Origin: Mycoplasmopsis lipofaciens ATCC 35015
GTDB taxonomy: Bacteria; Bacillota_I; Bacilli_A; Mycoplasmatales; Metamycoplasmataceae
Direction of reading: 5' to 3'
Assembly (NCBI RefSeq): GCF_000686585.1
Contig: NZ_JMKY01000006.1
Coordinates: 22,961 to 86,960, forward strand
Length of the DNA stretch: 64,000 nucleotides
Shown: one piece after another, positions 10,446 through 22,021 of the stretch
Numbering within the stretch: position 1 is the first letter of the stretch
Layout: every line of letters starts with the position of its first letter
Program-made: the position numbers and the translations under genes
Notes under the pieces: model-generated
The model's database searches: none
Seen by the model: only the letters and a program-made list of their open reading frames with translations
What the model was told of the DNA's origin: nothing

Positions 10446-10778
10446 CTAAATATGAATAATTGATTCTAGTAGATTTGTTTTTGAATATAGTAAAGTGCCA
10501 ACAATATTTGTGTTAGGTATTAACTGCAAATTTTTAGGTAAATAATTGATTTTTAGAAAAATTAAATTATTTTCTATATTTATGTCTGTGATTTTTAAAT
10601 CAAAGTATTTCTTGTTTATTTCTAAAACAATATTTTGATTTTTCTTTAAAAATATAGCTGCCTTATCATTTGTAAATATACTAAGCTCTTTTTTATTGTC
10701 AACTCTAATATTCATTTTTATTGTTTTATCTATTTTATAAGTTAACAAAAATGAAAATAATATAACTGTAAATATCAC
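10446..10778 (-). CDS. small single-helix membrane protein next to a C39 exporter
   Basis: The frame encodes about 110 residues from a GTG at 10778. It stays open further upstream to about 10820, so a start overlapping the end of the exporter gene is likely. An N-terminal transmembrane helix is followed by a beta-rich, lysine-rich extracytoplasmic part (VLEINKKYFDLKITDINIENNLIFLKINYLP). The topology and position next to a bacteriocin-type ABC exporter resemble a much shortened HlyD/LcnD-type accessory protein. That role is an inference; no family motif is decisive. Confidence 0.6.
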   Translation of the reverse strand: MIFTVILFSFLLTYKIDKTIKMNIRVDNKKELSIFTNDKAAIFLKKNQNIVLEINKKYFDLKITDINIENNLIFLKINYLPKNLQLIPNTNIVGTLLYSKTNLLESIIHI

Positions 10779-10809
10779 AATTAATAAAATAAATATTCAA
10801 CACCAAACA

Positions 10810-12870
10810 TTAATTCTTATTAATTTTTTCAAAATTCACCTCGTTATCTTTAAAAATATAATTTTTATTATGACTCGTTTCAATAAATATTCCTTCATTT
10901 TGATATTTTTTAATTTCAGATTTCAAAATTTTAACTATTTTAGAATCTAAATTTTCAAAAACTTCATCAAGAAGTATAACGTCATATTTTCTTGTAAATA
11001 ATTTCATTATAATTATTAATTGTCTTTGTCCTAAGGATATATTTGATCCATTATTTTGGAGCACTTGGGTTAAATTTAATTTAAGAGAATTAATAACTTG
11101 AGCAAGTTTAGTGTTTTGCAAATTATTTGTAAATTCCTCAAGATTTTTATTATTTTGATTTGTTATATAATCAATCACTTTTATTTCAGGAAGAAAATCT
11201 TTATTATTAATATAGATAAGTTTATTAGAAATTGTTTTTTGGCTGTAATTATTAATATCATTATTGTTTATTTTATATGTTCCAGAATAATTACTTAAAG
11301 CATTATTTAATAGCAACATAAAAGTACTTTTACCAGTCCCATTATTTCCGAAAATTTGAATGTTTTTATCAATTATCATTTCTGGAATATTTAGAATTGT
11401 CTTATTTTGTTCGAAACCAAATTTTATATTTTGTAATTCAATTTTTTTAATTTTTTTGAATTTTAAATTTCCATTATTTTTGTGTTCTTTTAGATTTAAA
11501 ACAAAATTAATCATATTAGAATTTTTGTTAATTATTGAAGATTGAACAATTAAATTGCTTATTGAAATTATTGGATTAACAAAAAAAGTTGTACATGTAA
11601 GAAACATCATTATTTCTCCAATAGAAATTTTGTTTTCAAAAAATAAAAAAGAAGACACGAAAATAACTATGATTGATAAATTGCCTAAAATTATTTCATT
11701 TATTAAGTTTTTATTGTTTGTTCAAAAAAACATTTTATATTCATGTTCTTTAAATGTAATCATTTTTTCTATTCTTCTAATAGTCAACATTTTTTTATAT
11801 TGAGCAGATTTAGAATTTTTAATAGATAATATTTCATCAAATTCTGTTTTATTTTTATTAATACTATTTTGTATAAATTCTTGATATTGTTTTTCAATTA
11901 AGTTTTGATAAATAAAATTTATTAAAAAACATATAATTGTTAGTCCTAAAACCAATGAAAATAAAATGTAATTTAGTCATAATAAAAGTAATGCACCTCC
12001 AATTATAGAAAAGATTTGACTTAAAAATGTATATGTGAAATTTGCTTGATAATTTGCTATTAAGTTTATAAAAGAAATTCTTTTTAAATAGTCACTTTCT
12101 GTTAATTTATTTAATTCATTTAGAGAGCAATTGTTTAATTTTTGAAAATATGAGTTTGTTAATGAAATTTCAATTTTGTTTGCTATTTTTTTGGTTATTA
12201 TATTTTTTAAATATTGATTAAAAAATCTTAAAACATTTATTCAAACAAATAATATAAAAATAATTATTAAATTAGTTTTTAAAAAATTTGGCAAAATATT
12301 ATCGAAAACTATTTTTACAAAAAACGTACTTCCAAAAGTTAGAAATAATGAAATAAGCGAAGAAATTAATAATGGGTATGTATATTTGTTACCTACAAAT
12401 AAATCAGAAATTTTGTTTGAAATTTTATTTACTTTTCCAATTTCTCAATTAGTTGTGTTTTGCATCTTATTAACAAAAATTACAACATTTTTAAAATTTG
12501 GTTTTAGTTCTTCTTCAGATATTTTAATTTTTTTGCCAAGTGCTGAATCTTGTATAAAAAAAGTTTTGTTTTGAATTTTCTCAATTATTACATAGTGTAA
12601 ATATCCATCCTTATTTATTAAAATAGCAATTGGAAAATTACTTTGATGCAAAGAATACAAGCTTTCGAAATCTCCATAATATGATTCTAAATTTAAATTA
12701 TATTTTTTTGCAATTGAAGCTAATGACGATAAACTAATACCATCTGCACCATAATCAGCAATCATTTTTAAATAATCTATGTCCAGTCTAGATTTTGTGT
12801 ATTTTTTTATAAAATATTGTAAAACATATAATCCACAATCTTTTTGATCTATTTGTTTTTGTATTTTCAT
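10810..12870 (-). CDS. ABC exporter with N-terminal C39 peptidase domain
   Basis: Bacteriocin-type exporters of this class cut double-glycine leaders from a peptide and export it. The 686-codon frame (several TGA as Trp) has three parts. Residues 1-140 are a C39 cysteine peptidase with QIDQKDCGLYVLQYF (catalytic Cys12) and the His/Asp pair in GYLHYVIIEK and FFIQDSALG. Next come a membrane domain of about six helices and a nucleotide-binding domain with Walker A FGNNGTGKST, signature SNISLGQRQ and Walker B VILLDEVFE. The signature SLGQR departs from the canonical LSGGQ. No GG-leader precursor is seen next to it. Small start-proximal ORFs in the divergent 210-base gap were checked without success. 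Confidence 0.88.
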
Positions 12871-13082
12871 AGCAAAATATCTTGTTTTAAAATTGATTTT
12901 TTAATTCAAAAAAGTAAAAAACTATTAAAAAAGACATTTTTTTATAAATTGATAAATATAATAGTAATATATTTTTTAAACCAAAATATAAAGATTATTA
13001 AACTTAAGTTTTAGTGATTATACTTTACAAAGATAAAAAAATATATTCTTTAATTTTTAGAATATATATAGTAGGAGGCAAT

Positions 13083-14339
13083 GTGAAAAAAACTATTAAA
13101 AGAATTTTTTCATTAATTTCGTTAGTACCTGTCGCTGTCATGTGTGTTGGTGGTTATTATGTTTACAAATATTTTAAATCTAAAAATTCTGCTAATAATA
13201 ATGTAAATATTGATAAGTTAGATAACAAAGGTTTCTATGCCAAAAACGAAGAAACATTGAGAGTTATGCACTGAAATATTTTAAATTTTGGTGGTTCAAC
13301 CTCAACACAAAACTCTGCAAAAGTTTATAATATTGCTGTATCAATTTTTAAAAGCAATGCAGATATAATTGGATTAACAGAAATAAACTATGGTGATGCA
13401 AATAAGGTTGATAGAATAATTAAAGTTTTAAATTCTTTTGATCCTAATATTTCTTTTTCATATGTTTATCAAGATAAAAACGAAGCCCTAAATCCAGAAT
13501 ATAAAAATAGTAAAGAACAAATAGTTATCATTTATAAAAACAAAATAGTTGAACCAAGAAAATTTAATAATAATAAAATTGGAGACAGTTTTCTTGGGCC
13601 CATAAAAAGCGTTCAACAAAGCAACAGCAACATTGTTTTTGCAAAAGAAGATAGCTATGTAAGACCACTTTTTGGTTCTAAATTTTTTATAAAACCTTTT
13701 AATAAAACCATAACTACATTTTTTGGTCATTTTGATAGTCCCAATTCAAAAGAAAATAGTGGTGAAATAGACATAAATGGAATTTTTCAAAATAAATATA
13801 TTATAAAAAATCAAGGAAGTAAAGAGGTTTCTGAAGCTTTAGGACTTTATGATGCTTTTTTATATTTTAAAAACATTAGTAATAATGATAATATTATTTT
13901 TGGAGGAGATACAAATATAAATTCAAAAGGTTCAACAATTTTTAATTATTTAACCGACATAAATAATTCAATAACAAGTTCTGAAAGATTGCAAACCTAT
14001 TACAATAGTTCATTAGCAAATGAAGAAAAATTTTTAACAAGTTTAACAACTGAAACTACTTATAATAAAAATAAAAAACATTCGGGATATGCAAATAGTT
14101 ATGATAAATGACTATTTTATGAAAAAGATTTAAATATTTTAGATAATAAAGAGAATCCTACTTACATATATAAAATAGACATTGTAAAAGGATTTGAATC
14201 AGGACTTTTTGATAAAACCATTACAACTAAAAAATATTTACAAACATATAAAGATGAAAGGTCCGTATCAGATTTTAAACTTATTCGAAAGGGATTAAGT
14301 GATCATGCGCCAATAATTATTGATGTTATAAATAAATAA
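13083..14339 (+). CDS. mnuA: MnuA-like membrane nuclease (endonuclease/exonuclease/phosphatase fold)
   Basis: Mycoplasma surface nucleases of this type degrade host DNA and RNA to supply nucleotides. The 418-codon protein has an N-terminal transmembrane helix at about 10-28 (FSLISLVPVAVMCVGGYYVY). The EEP fold follows with RVMHWNILNFGG, the catalytic Glu in IIGLTEINY, GGDTNIN and the C-terminal SDHAPIIID. I chose the GTG start at 13083 because a perfect AGGAGG lies four bases upstream. An earlier in-frame start at 13014 would lack a ribosome site. A TATAAT box is at 12957-12962. Several TGA codons are Trp. It is divergent from the C39 exporter. Confidence 0.88.
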
Positions 14340-14370
14340 AATATTTTATAAAAAAATGAAAGGAAATAAT

Positions 14371-14817
14371 ATGAAAAATATAAAAATAGCCTTGAGTAGC
14401 GATCATGGTGGGTGTGATTTAAAAAACGAAATGATTGAATACATTAAATCACAAGGCTACGAAGTAATCGATTTAGGTCCAAAAAACTCTTTAAATCCAG
14501 TATCGTATGCTCAACAAGGACATAAATTAGCAAATTACATAAACGAACATGATAATGTTATTGGATTGGGATTTTGCGGTACAGGTTTAGGAATTTCATA
14601 TGCATTAAATAGGCATAAACATATTAGAGCAGCAAGAGTAACAACTGTTGAGGACGCAAGACTAGCTAAATTGCATAATAATGCTAATGTTTTGGTAATG
14701 GGTGGAAGGTATGTTCCCCTAGCTGAAGCTAAAGCGATGTTTAATGAATATATGTCAAATGAATATGAAGGCGGAAGACATCAACAAAGAATTGATGACA
14801 TAGACAATTTCTTATAA
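14371..14817 (+). CDS. rpiB: ribose-5-phosphate isomerase B
   Basis: RpiB interconverts ribose 5-phosphate and ribulose 5-phosphate in the non-oxidative pentose phosphate pathway. The 148-residue protein starts with the typical IALSSDHGG and contains the catalytic cysteine region GLGFCGTGLGISYALNR and the NNANVLVMGGR motif. It belongs to the RpiB/LacA/LacB family; a LacAB role is less likely because no partner subunit is adjacent. I chose the second ATG (14371), which has an AAAGGA Shine-Dalgarno, rather than the ATG at 14356. It follows the nuclease gene by 31 bases. Confidence 0.94.
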   Translation: MKNIKIALSSDHGGCDLKNEMIEYIKSQGYEVIDLGPKNSLNPVSYAQQGHKLANYINEHDNVIGLGFCGTGLGISYALNRHKHIRAARVTTVEDARLAKLHNNANVLVMGGRYVPLAEAKAMFNEYMSNEYEGGRHQQRIDDIDNFL

Positions 14818-14840
14818 AATGCTTAAAATTAGCATTTTTA
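14816..14840 (+). terminator. intrinsic terminator of rpiB
   Basis: The stem AAATGCT/AGCATTT directly after the rpiB stop is followed by TTATTTTAATTTT. Confidence 0.75.
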
Positions 14841-14865
14841 TTTTAATTTTATATAATATTTATCT

Positions 14866-15924
14866 ATGAATAAAAACCAAAATGATATCCTTTATACCGG
14901 CTTAAATACAAAACAAATTAAAAAGGCATATAGAAACAAATTAAAAAAATCTTGGTTGTCTAAAAACATTTTACCAAGAAAAAATTATAAAAAATCCTGA
15001 GACGAAAAACTTATCAAATTTTTTATCAAAATTATTTTATGAATAGCAACTCCTAGAGCTAGTTGAAAAAATAAAAGTAAAACATCAGAATTAATTAATA
15101 GAACTTATTTAAAATTTTCAGGACGCGATTTTACTTTTATACCTATTTCATTGGCTTTTTACTTTCTAATATCATTTGTTCCAATAATAACGATTGTTGT
15201 CATGTTATTGTCTTTAATTTCCAATTATAATCAAATTTTTATTGATGAAATCTTAGCAAGAATTATTCCTGGAGTTAAAGCAATTATGAATATTCCTGAT
15301 TCTATTAAACAATCGAAAGCACAATACACATCAATTATTTTATTGATGTTGGCTTCTATTTGAATAGCTTCTAGCGGGTTTGGAAAATTTATATATAGCC
15401 AAAATTATATTTACGGACACGAAAATCTAGGTAATTGATTGACAAATAGAATAAAAGGTTTTATTGTAGTTATTGGTATAAGTATTTATTTATTTTTATT
15501 TATTAGTTTATATATATTTTTTCACAAGGCTTTTAGTTATTCTATTAACGAAAAATTCACAAAAAACACAATATTTTATATTAGCTTTTCTATTTATTTA
15601 ATAATAAATCTCTATTTTGGTTTTACTTTAATGTTTAAACTTACGCCAAGTTTTAAATTATCCTGAAATATGGTATTTCCGGGGGTTTTAATTTCATCTA
15701 TTCCAGTTATGATTTTTATAATGTTATTTGGTTATTTAACCTCAATAATTGATTACAACAAATATGGTGTTATTGGAACTTTTATGTACATTGCTATGTT
15801 TGTTTCTACATTGAGTTATTTTATGTATTTAGGAATTATTGTTAACGAAGCTTATTACAAAACTTATTTTTCGAGTTATACTATTGCAAAAAGAGATTGA
15901 ATGTTTAAGAAAATAAAATTTTAA
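14866..15924 (+). CDS. YihY/BrkB-family inner-membrane protein
   Basis: The frame has 352 codons with TGA as Trp. After a basic cytoplasmic N-terminus of about 75 residues there are six predicted membrane segments. They include the family-typical first segment (DFTFIPISLAFYFLISFVPIITIV) and the later YKLTPS-like element (here FKLTPSFKLSWNMVFPG). The family was once called RNase BN in error. Members are integral membrane proteins of unknown molecular function. The ATG at 14866 lies 48 bases after rpiB and past its terminator; a leader promoter with TATAAT-like sequence is at about 14850. Confidence 0.85.
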
Positions 15925-15950
15925 AAAGCACTATAAATAAGTGCTTTTTA
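15923..15950. terminator. bidirectional terminator
   Basis: The inverted repeat AAAAGCACT/AGTGCTTTT with a seven-base loop separates the convergent YihY gene (plus) and ECF S-component gene (minus). The flanking T and A runs suit both directions. Confidence 0.85.
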
Positions 15951-15951
15951 A

Positions 15952-16617
15952 TTATCAAACTATTTTATTAATAGTTCCTTTTTGTTTTTCAATTAATTGA
16001 ATTAAAACATATAAAGCAACACTAATTAGCGACGCTAATATAGGCTCAGCAACAATGTTGAAAATATGTACAATAATTCATTCCTTAAGACCTAAAACAC
16101 CTTTAGGTAAACCTCATATTGAATTATGTATGTATTGAGAAGATAAAACTAGTGCTTGATTTAGTAAAGTAGCAATAATTGCTAAAAAAATAAACTTTCA
16201 TAATCTAGGATTGCTTTTTGATTTTAATAATCTAAAAATTCCATATGTGATTAAACTCATTATAATCCTTGGTAAAACCGATATATCTGGATATTGATAT
16301 TTTATAATTCCATAAATTACTGCTGCAATAAGCGAGGACATTCCAAATGATATCCCCCCTACTAGTGCTCCAATAAATCCTAAATGAAAAATCATCATTA
16401 CAACAATAACTGGTAAATATGTTAATTGTGTAAAAGAAAGAGGAATATATCCAAAAATCAATAAAAATGAAGCTAAGAAGAATCAAGATATATAAAAAGC
16501 TAAATAAGTCATTTTTAAAGTTTTTGTAAATGTTGGTCTACTATTGTTATATTTTCGATTAATTATATTAATAAAATTTTTTTGTAATTTATTATTTTTA
16601 TTATTCCTTTTTAGCAT
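15952..16617 (-). CDS. ECF transporter S component (substrate unknown)
   Basis: ECF S components are small membrane proteins that bind a vitamin or other micronutrient and dock on the shared EcfA-A'-T energising module. The 221-codon frame has a basic cytoplasmic N-terminus of about 35 residues and about six hydrophobic helices. The typical segment LPVIVVMMIFHLGFIGALVGGISFGMSSLIAAVIYG is conserved in position with FolT/RibU-type proteins. The substrate cannot be told from sequence. A TATAAT box (16624-16629, minus strand) lies only seven bases before the ATG, suggesting a leaderless message. An internal ATG at about 16513 is an alternative start. No EcfA/T genes are in the window. Confidence 0.75.
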
Positions 16618-16656
16618 GTGCAAATTATATAGTTTTATCATTTTTTAAAAAATAAT

Positions 16657-17397
16657 CTATTTAAATAAATCTATAATCTCTTGAATATCTTTAGTTTTAG
16701 AAATAGGAATTTCATTTTCTTTTAATGTTGCTGTATTATATGAAACTTTATTACTAATTTTTGCATTGTTTTTATATATGCTTTTGGCGCTAAAATGAAT
16801 TTCATTACATTTTGTTTCTTCAACAATTGCTTTAGCTGTATTTTTATTTATTCCTGCCCCAGCCATAAATATAATTTTGTCTCCAAATTTTTGATTTAAA
16901 TCAAAAATTAGTTTTCTTCCTTCATAAGCATTTTTTGCCTGTCCTGAAGTTAGTACTCTAATAAAACCTAAATTTATTAATTCTTTAGTTGCTTTAAAAG
17001 GATCTTGAACTTGATCAAATGCTCTATGAAATACCAGTGGAGTATTATTAGCAATTTTTTTAATCTCCTTCAAAAATTCAATGTCTATTTCAAAATCGTT
17101 TGTAAGAGCCCCCACTACAAGACCATCCACATTTATATTAATTAATGATTTTATTTCTTCTAAAATTACATCTTTTTCGCTTTGATTATAAATAAAATTT
17201 CCAACTCTAGGTCTAATTAGAGCAAAAACTTCTAAATTAGTATTCATCTTTACTAATTTAGTTAAACCAACAGAAGGCGTCAAGCCTCCTGCATCTAAGT
17301 TGCTACATAACTCTATTCTTTTAGCACTTGTTTTTGTTACATTTAAAGCAGATTCATAAGAGTCTACACATATTTCAAATTGAATATCTTTTGACAT
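16657..17397 (-). CDS. cutC: CutC family protein
   Basis: The 246-residue protein is a TIM-barrel of the CutC family, named for copper homeostasis in E. coli although the biochemical role is disputed. Family hallmarks are the start FEICVDSYESALNVTKTSAKRIELCSNLDAGGLTPS, the segment VFALIRPRVGNFIY and the RVLTSGQ and MAGAGIN elements. It lies 24 bases after phoU on the same strand, so it may be transcribed with the phosphate operon, though no functional link is known. Confidence 0.93.
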   Translation of the reverse strand: MSKDIQFEICVDSYESALNVTKTSAKRIELCSNLDAGGLTPSVGLTKLVKMNTNLEVFALIRPRVGNFIYNQSEKDVILEEIKSLININVDGLVVGALTNDFEIDIEFLKEIKKIANNTPLVFHRAFDQVQDPFKATKELINLGFIRVLTSGQAKNAYEGRKLIFDLNQKFGDKIIFMAGAGINKNTAKAIVEETKCNEIHFSAKSIYKNNAKISNKVSYNTATLKENEIPISKTKDIQEIIDLFK

Positions 17398-17420
17398 AAT
17401 TATTTCTCCTGTCCCTTTAT

Positions 17421-18074
17421 TTACATTTTAATGTATCTTCCATTAATTATGTAATATATAGAATCACAAATATTAACAACATGATCTCCGGCACGTTCTA
17501 AACCATTAACTAAATTTAATATATAAAGTCTTTCATGAACTTCTTTTTCAGAGTGTTGAGAAGTTGAAAAAGATACAACAAGTTCTTTATTAACTTCAGT
17601 ACATTTTATATCAACCAAATCATCATCATTTATCAATTTTAATAATTCTTTGTTATCTTCTATTTCAATATTATGACTAAGTTGTTTTAACATTTCTAAC
17701 ACTTTTGAATATATATCTTGAATTCTTCTAATTGAAGATTTACTAGGTTTTTGAATTTTTTCTGTAAAACGTGCAATATGTTTAGCATAGTCAGCAATTC
17801 TTTCAAGTTCCTTAGAAATTATTAAATAAGAAATAGCACGTCTTAAATATTTTGCTAAAGGTTCTTTAGTTAAAATAAAACTAATTTCATTTTTAATGTT
17901 TACGGCTTCTAGATCTATATCTTCTTCAATTTCATAGATATTTTCCACAATTGCTTTGTCATATTTATTTAGTAAGTGAAAAGCTTTTTTATGTTGCTCT
18001 AAAACATTATTTGATAAATTAATAATTCTTTGTTTTATACTCAAAATATCATTTATTATTATTGAATTTTTCAT
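17421..18074 (-). CDS. phoU: phosphate uptake regulator PhoU
   Basis: PhoU is a helical, metal-binding regulator that dampens Pst transport. The 217-residue protein consists of two PhoU repeats. Conserved elements include EEDIDLEAVNIKNE in the first half, ISKELERIADYAKHIARF, and the second-half counterpart NGLERAGDHVVNICDSIYY. It follows pstB by five bases, as in most pst operons. No PhoR/PhoB two-component genes are nearby, which fits the reduced regulation of mollicutes. Confidence 0.95.
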   Translation of the reverse strand: MKNSIIINDILSIKQRIINLSNNVLEQHKKAFHLLNKYDKAIVENIYEIEEDIDLEAVNIKNEISFILTKEPLAKYLRRAISYLIISKELERIADYAKHIARFTEKIQKPSKSSIRRIQDIYSKVLEMLKQLSHNIEIEDNKELLKLINDDDLVDIKCTEVNKELVVSFSTSQHSEKEVHERLYILNLVNGLERAGDHVVNICDSIYYIINGRYIKM

Positions 18075-18079
18075 ATCTC

Positions 18080-18895
18080 TTACCCCATTTTTCCATTAAT
18101 ATAATCTGCAGTTAATTTTTCTTTTGGATTTGTAAATATTTTTTGTGTGTTATTAAATTCAATTAATTCACCCATATAAAAAAATGCTGTTAAATCAGAA
18201 ATTCTTGCCGCTTGTTGCATTGAGTGCGTAACTATAATTATTGTGTATTTTTCTCTTAACGAATTTATTAATTCTTCAATTTTAGCTGTTGCAATCGGAT
18301 CAAGAGCAGATGTAGGTTCATCCATTAACAATACATCGGGTTTCATTGCAATTGCCCTAGCAATACATAATCTTTGTTGTTGACCACCACTTAAACCTGT
18401 TGCATCATCACCTAATCTGTCTTTTACTTCTTCTCATAATGCAGCATTTTCTAGGGACTCTTTAACAATAATGTCTAATTCTTTAGAATTTTTTATTCCA
18501 TTACTTCTAGGTCCATATGCAACATTGTCATAAATAGATAGTGGAAAAGGAGAAGGTTTTTGAAACACCATTCCAATTTTTGTTCTAATTTCAATTTCCG
18601 AAATATTTTTATTAGTTTTTTTAGTTTTTCAATTTTTTATTTTGTTTCAAATTGAGTCGTTTTTATTAACAATATTTGTATTATTGTAAAAAATGCTTCC
18701 CTCAATATTTATATTAGGTATTAAGTTATTCATTAAATTAAAGCACCTTAAAAATGTACTTTTTCCGCAACCACTAGGACCAATAAATGCTGTGACTTTA
18801 TTTTTAGGAATATTTATATTTATGTTTTTTAATGCATGAACAGTTTTTTTATTATAATAAAAGTTCAAATCTTTGACTTCAAAAATATTATTCAT
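18080..18895 (-). CDS. pstB: phosphate ABC transporter ATP-binding protein PstB
   Basis: PstB powers high-affinity phosphate import. The 271-codon frame has Walker [10 protein letters not shown] at about 39-47, the Q-loop [10 protein letters not shown], signature LSGGQQQR, Walker [14 protein letters not shown] and the switch His in VTHSMQQ. The sequence is clearly of the PstB subfamily ([18 protein letters not shown]). A TGA(Trp) at 18647 lies between the Walker A and Q-loop. The start overlaps the end of the fused permease gene by eight bases, which suggests translational coupling. Confidence 0.97.
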
Positions 18896-20861
18896 TCTTA
18901 CCTCCGATATTAATATACTTTTTCTTGTGTTTAATTTTTTTTATTCATTGAATTAAAGGATTGATGCTATAAGATATTGTGATTAATAAAGTAATAATAA
19001 TTATTGTAGCTAAAGCATATTTATACGATGAAGCAATTCTTGCTGATTCGTTTTGAATATCATAAATTTGATTTCCTAAAATATGTGTAGTTAATGTTTG
19101 ACCATGTTTTAATAAACCAAATTTTGGATTGTATGACATACCTAGTGTTAAAAATACAGGCGCAGTTTCTGAAATAATTCTACTCATCGATAAAATCGTT
19201 CCCGATATTATTCCTGCAATAGCTTGTGGTATTATAATTTTTCTAATTGTTTCCCATTTCGTTGCACCTAATGCAAGTGAAGCCTCTCTCATTTCATAAG
19301 GTATGTTTATGATTACTTGCTCCACACTTCTCGTATAAGTTGGTAAAATAACTAACATCATTGTTAATGCACCTGCTAAAAGACTACTTTGACCCCTTGC
19401 TTCTTTTATATCAAGAATTTGTATAAATAATACCATACCAAAAATACCAAAAAGAATACTTGGTGTTCCACCTAAGGAATCTAAAAAAAATTTAACAATT
19501 TTACCAAATCAGTTGTTTTGTGCATATTCCGATAAAAATATAGCTGTAAATAATGCTAATGGTAATGCAATTATAATTGAAACAGAAATCAAAATTAATG
19601 TTCAAATTAAAGCATTCATTATTCCGTCTTTTTTTATGTCAAAATCTTTAGAATTAATATTAGGAACACCTTTAGTAATTATTTCGATTAATATTCAGAA
19701 AACAATGCTTATAACTATAAGTGCTGAAATTATTTCTCAAAAAATAGAGTAAATTACAGCGATTTTTTTGGATCTTAATGTAAAGTTATTTTTATACTTT
19801 ATAAACCTATCAATAAATAAGAATCTTATTTTATACAAAATTTTAACTATAAATAATTTAATCTTCTTAATAAGATAAGAAATTGAATATGTTACATAAT
19901 ATAAAAATGTGAATGGTAATTTTAATATGTCAACAAAAATATACTTAAATTCATTTTTTGCAAAAGGTTTATTTATAGATATTTTTTTCTTATTGGAAAT
20001 TCTTGTTACTATTGAAACCAAAATCATTATAAAAATAAATAAACTTAATCCCATAGCAAAAGCATTTTGAACAATTGCATCATCGCTACTATCTGTAAAC
20101 ATATAATTTGCAATAGCAGAAGCTAAATTGCTATACCCTTGATTAATAAAACCAAATCCTTCTTTAAAAATATTTGAAGGAGTTGATGATGTTAAAATCA
20201 TCGATGTTGCCATAGTTTCACCAATTGCTCTTCCTAAAGCAACAATCGCTGCAACATATATTCCTGATTTAATGTTTTTTAAGGCTATTGAATAAATTGC
20301 TTTTGTTTTTGTATTACCTAAAGCTATAGAAGATTCTAAAAGAGTTGGTTTTACTAAAAACAATTGATTAGTTATTAAAGATACCATGGTTGGTATTACC
20401 ATAATAGCTAACATCAATGTTGCATTAAAAATAGTTAAAACGCTTTTAGTACCTGTAATTAAACCGGCGAATTTTCCCAAAGAACTTAATGCAAAAACAC
20501 CATAAACCACTGAAGGTATTCCTGCTAATATATCAATTATAATTCTTAACGGTCGTCCATATTTTTCTAACCTATATCGAATTAAAATAGCAATACGCTT
20601 AGAAATAGGCAATGCTATTAATATAGCTCCCACACTTGTTATAAAAGATATGCTTAGAGCTCCTCAAATTCCAAATTTGGTTATGTCGCTTGTGAAGAAT
20701 ATGTTTACAAATCCTTTGCCTTTGAAAGCTGGAAATGCTTTGAAAAGAATGAATGAAAACATAATTATTAAAATAATTATTGAAAATGAAGCAACAATAA
20801 AAATAGTATTTTTTATAAGGCTGTTTGCAACTTGTTTCTTTTTTAAAATTTTTGAATTCAT
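18888..20861 (-). CDS. pstCA: fused phosphate permease PstC-PstA
   Basis: One continuous frame of 657 codons carries both permease subunits. The N-terminal half is PstC-like ([22 protein letters not shown] and the coupling loop [14 protein letters not shown]). A basic linker of about 70 residues (around [17 protein letters not shown]) follows. The C-terminal half is PstA-like ([35 protein letters not shown]). In most bacteria these are two genes; fusion is known in some mycoplasmas. The ATG at 20861 has an AAGGA Shine-Dalgarno. TGA codons are read as Trp at three or more places. The junction is open in one frame, so this is a true fusion and not an annotation artefact. Confidence 0.93.
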
Positions 20862-20911
20862 AATTTTCCTTCATATTTATAAAATGTATAAAATAAATTG
20901 AATTTTAATAG

Positions 20912-22021
20912 CTATATGTTTAAACCTAAAACTATTTTTTCGCCCTTAGTATAAGCAAACTTAGCCAATTTTTGAGCACTGCTTTTTATGTCTTGATAAA
21001 TATCTTCATCTGATTTTCATACATCTTGTTGCAGTTCTTTTTGTTCTTTTGATAATTTAATAAAGTCTTTTTGTTTTATAAATTCTTGAATTTCTTCACT
21101 TAATAAATATTTAACAAAATTTCTTGAATCAGAGTCTGCCGAGTCATATATTATATTAAAAGGTCTTCTTCATTTATATAAACCATTTTCCACATTTTCA
21201 ATTGATGGTTCCCAAAATTCATTGTCATTAACTTTTATGACTGCTAATTTAATATTTTCATTTTCATTTTTTAAACCATAACCTAAAGAAACATAAGTTA
21301 AAGAACCTTCGTTATTTTTAATGGTTGTATAGGCGTTTGTATTTGCCTCACCAGTTAATTGATCATTTGGCAATGTTTCATGGTTTTCAATTGATTTTTT
21401 TTCTTCTTTAGAAAAAGTGACACCTTTTAATAATGTATGCATAAAACCCTCGGCTGTTCCAGATGCTGATTTTCCTTTATTTCTTCCATAGACTTTGACA
21501 TTTGAATTATTTGTATAATTTTCTAAATTAATAATTAATTCATTTCATTTAATTGCTTTGCCACTATAAGCATCTCTTAATTTGTTTATATCTATAATTG
21601 GCCTTTTTGCATTATTTTTTAATGTTAAATTGGATGGCATATGTATCGCTATTGCTATTGCATCAATAGCTCATGTAATAGTTCTAATACTATTTTTTAA
21701 TCACTTATCATTTTTTGGATGTTTTGTAGAACTTGTCATACCAAATTGTTTTGCAGGTTTCACTTTATCCATTGCTTTTAGTCCAGAACCAGAACCGGTG
21801 GGACTATATGTTAGTTCTCCTTCAGAAATCCCTACAATTGCATTAATAATGGGATATACAGACGAAGAACCTTCACCATTAACACTTTCTTTTACATTAG
21901 CATTATCTCAATTGAGAAAATCGTAATTTTCATCATTATCTTTAAAACAAGAAATTGTAATCGAAGACATTGCTATACTAGTAATTATTGTTGAAGAAAA
22001 AAGTAATGATATTTTTTTCAT
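20912..22021 (-). CDS. pstS: phosphate-binding lipoprotein PstS
   Basis: PstS captures phosphate at the cell surface. The 369-codon frame begins with a lipoprotein signal peptide (MKKISLLFSSTIITSIAMSS) and a lipobox ending in Cys25 (ITISC). The phosphate-binding pattern of the family follows: GSSSVYPIINA near residue 50, SPTGSGSGLKAM near 75 and KSASGTAEGF near 195. It is the first gene of the operon pstS-pstCA-pstB-phoU. The 237-base gap upstream contains the operon promoter region and the apt terminator. Confidence 0.92.

Noticed and set aside
16232..16486. A second minus-strand frame over the ECF S-component gene
   Set aside because: It is a shadow frame with odd composition; the hydrophobic S-component frame covers the same DNA and continues with TGA as Trp.
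20599..20901. Small frames at the 5' end of the permease gene on both strands
   Set aside because: They are shadows of the fused pstCA frame, which has its own Shine-Dalgarno and membrane pattern.
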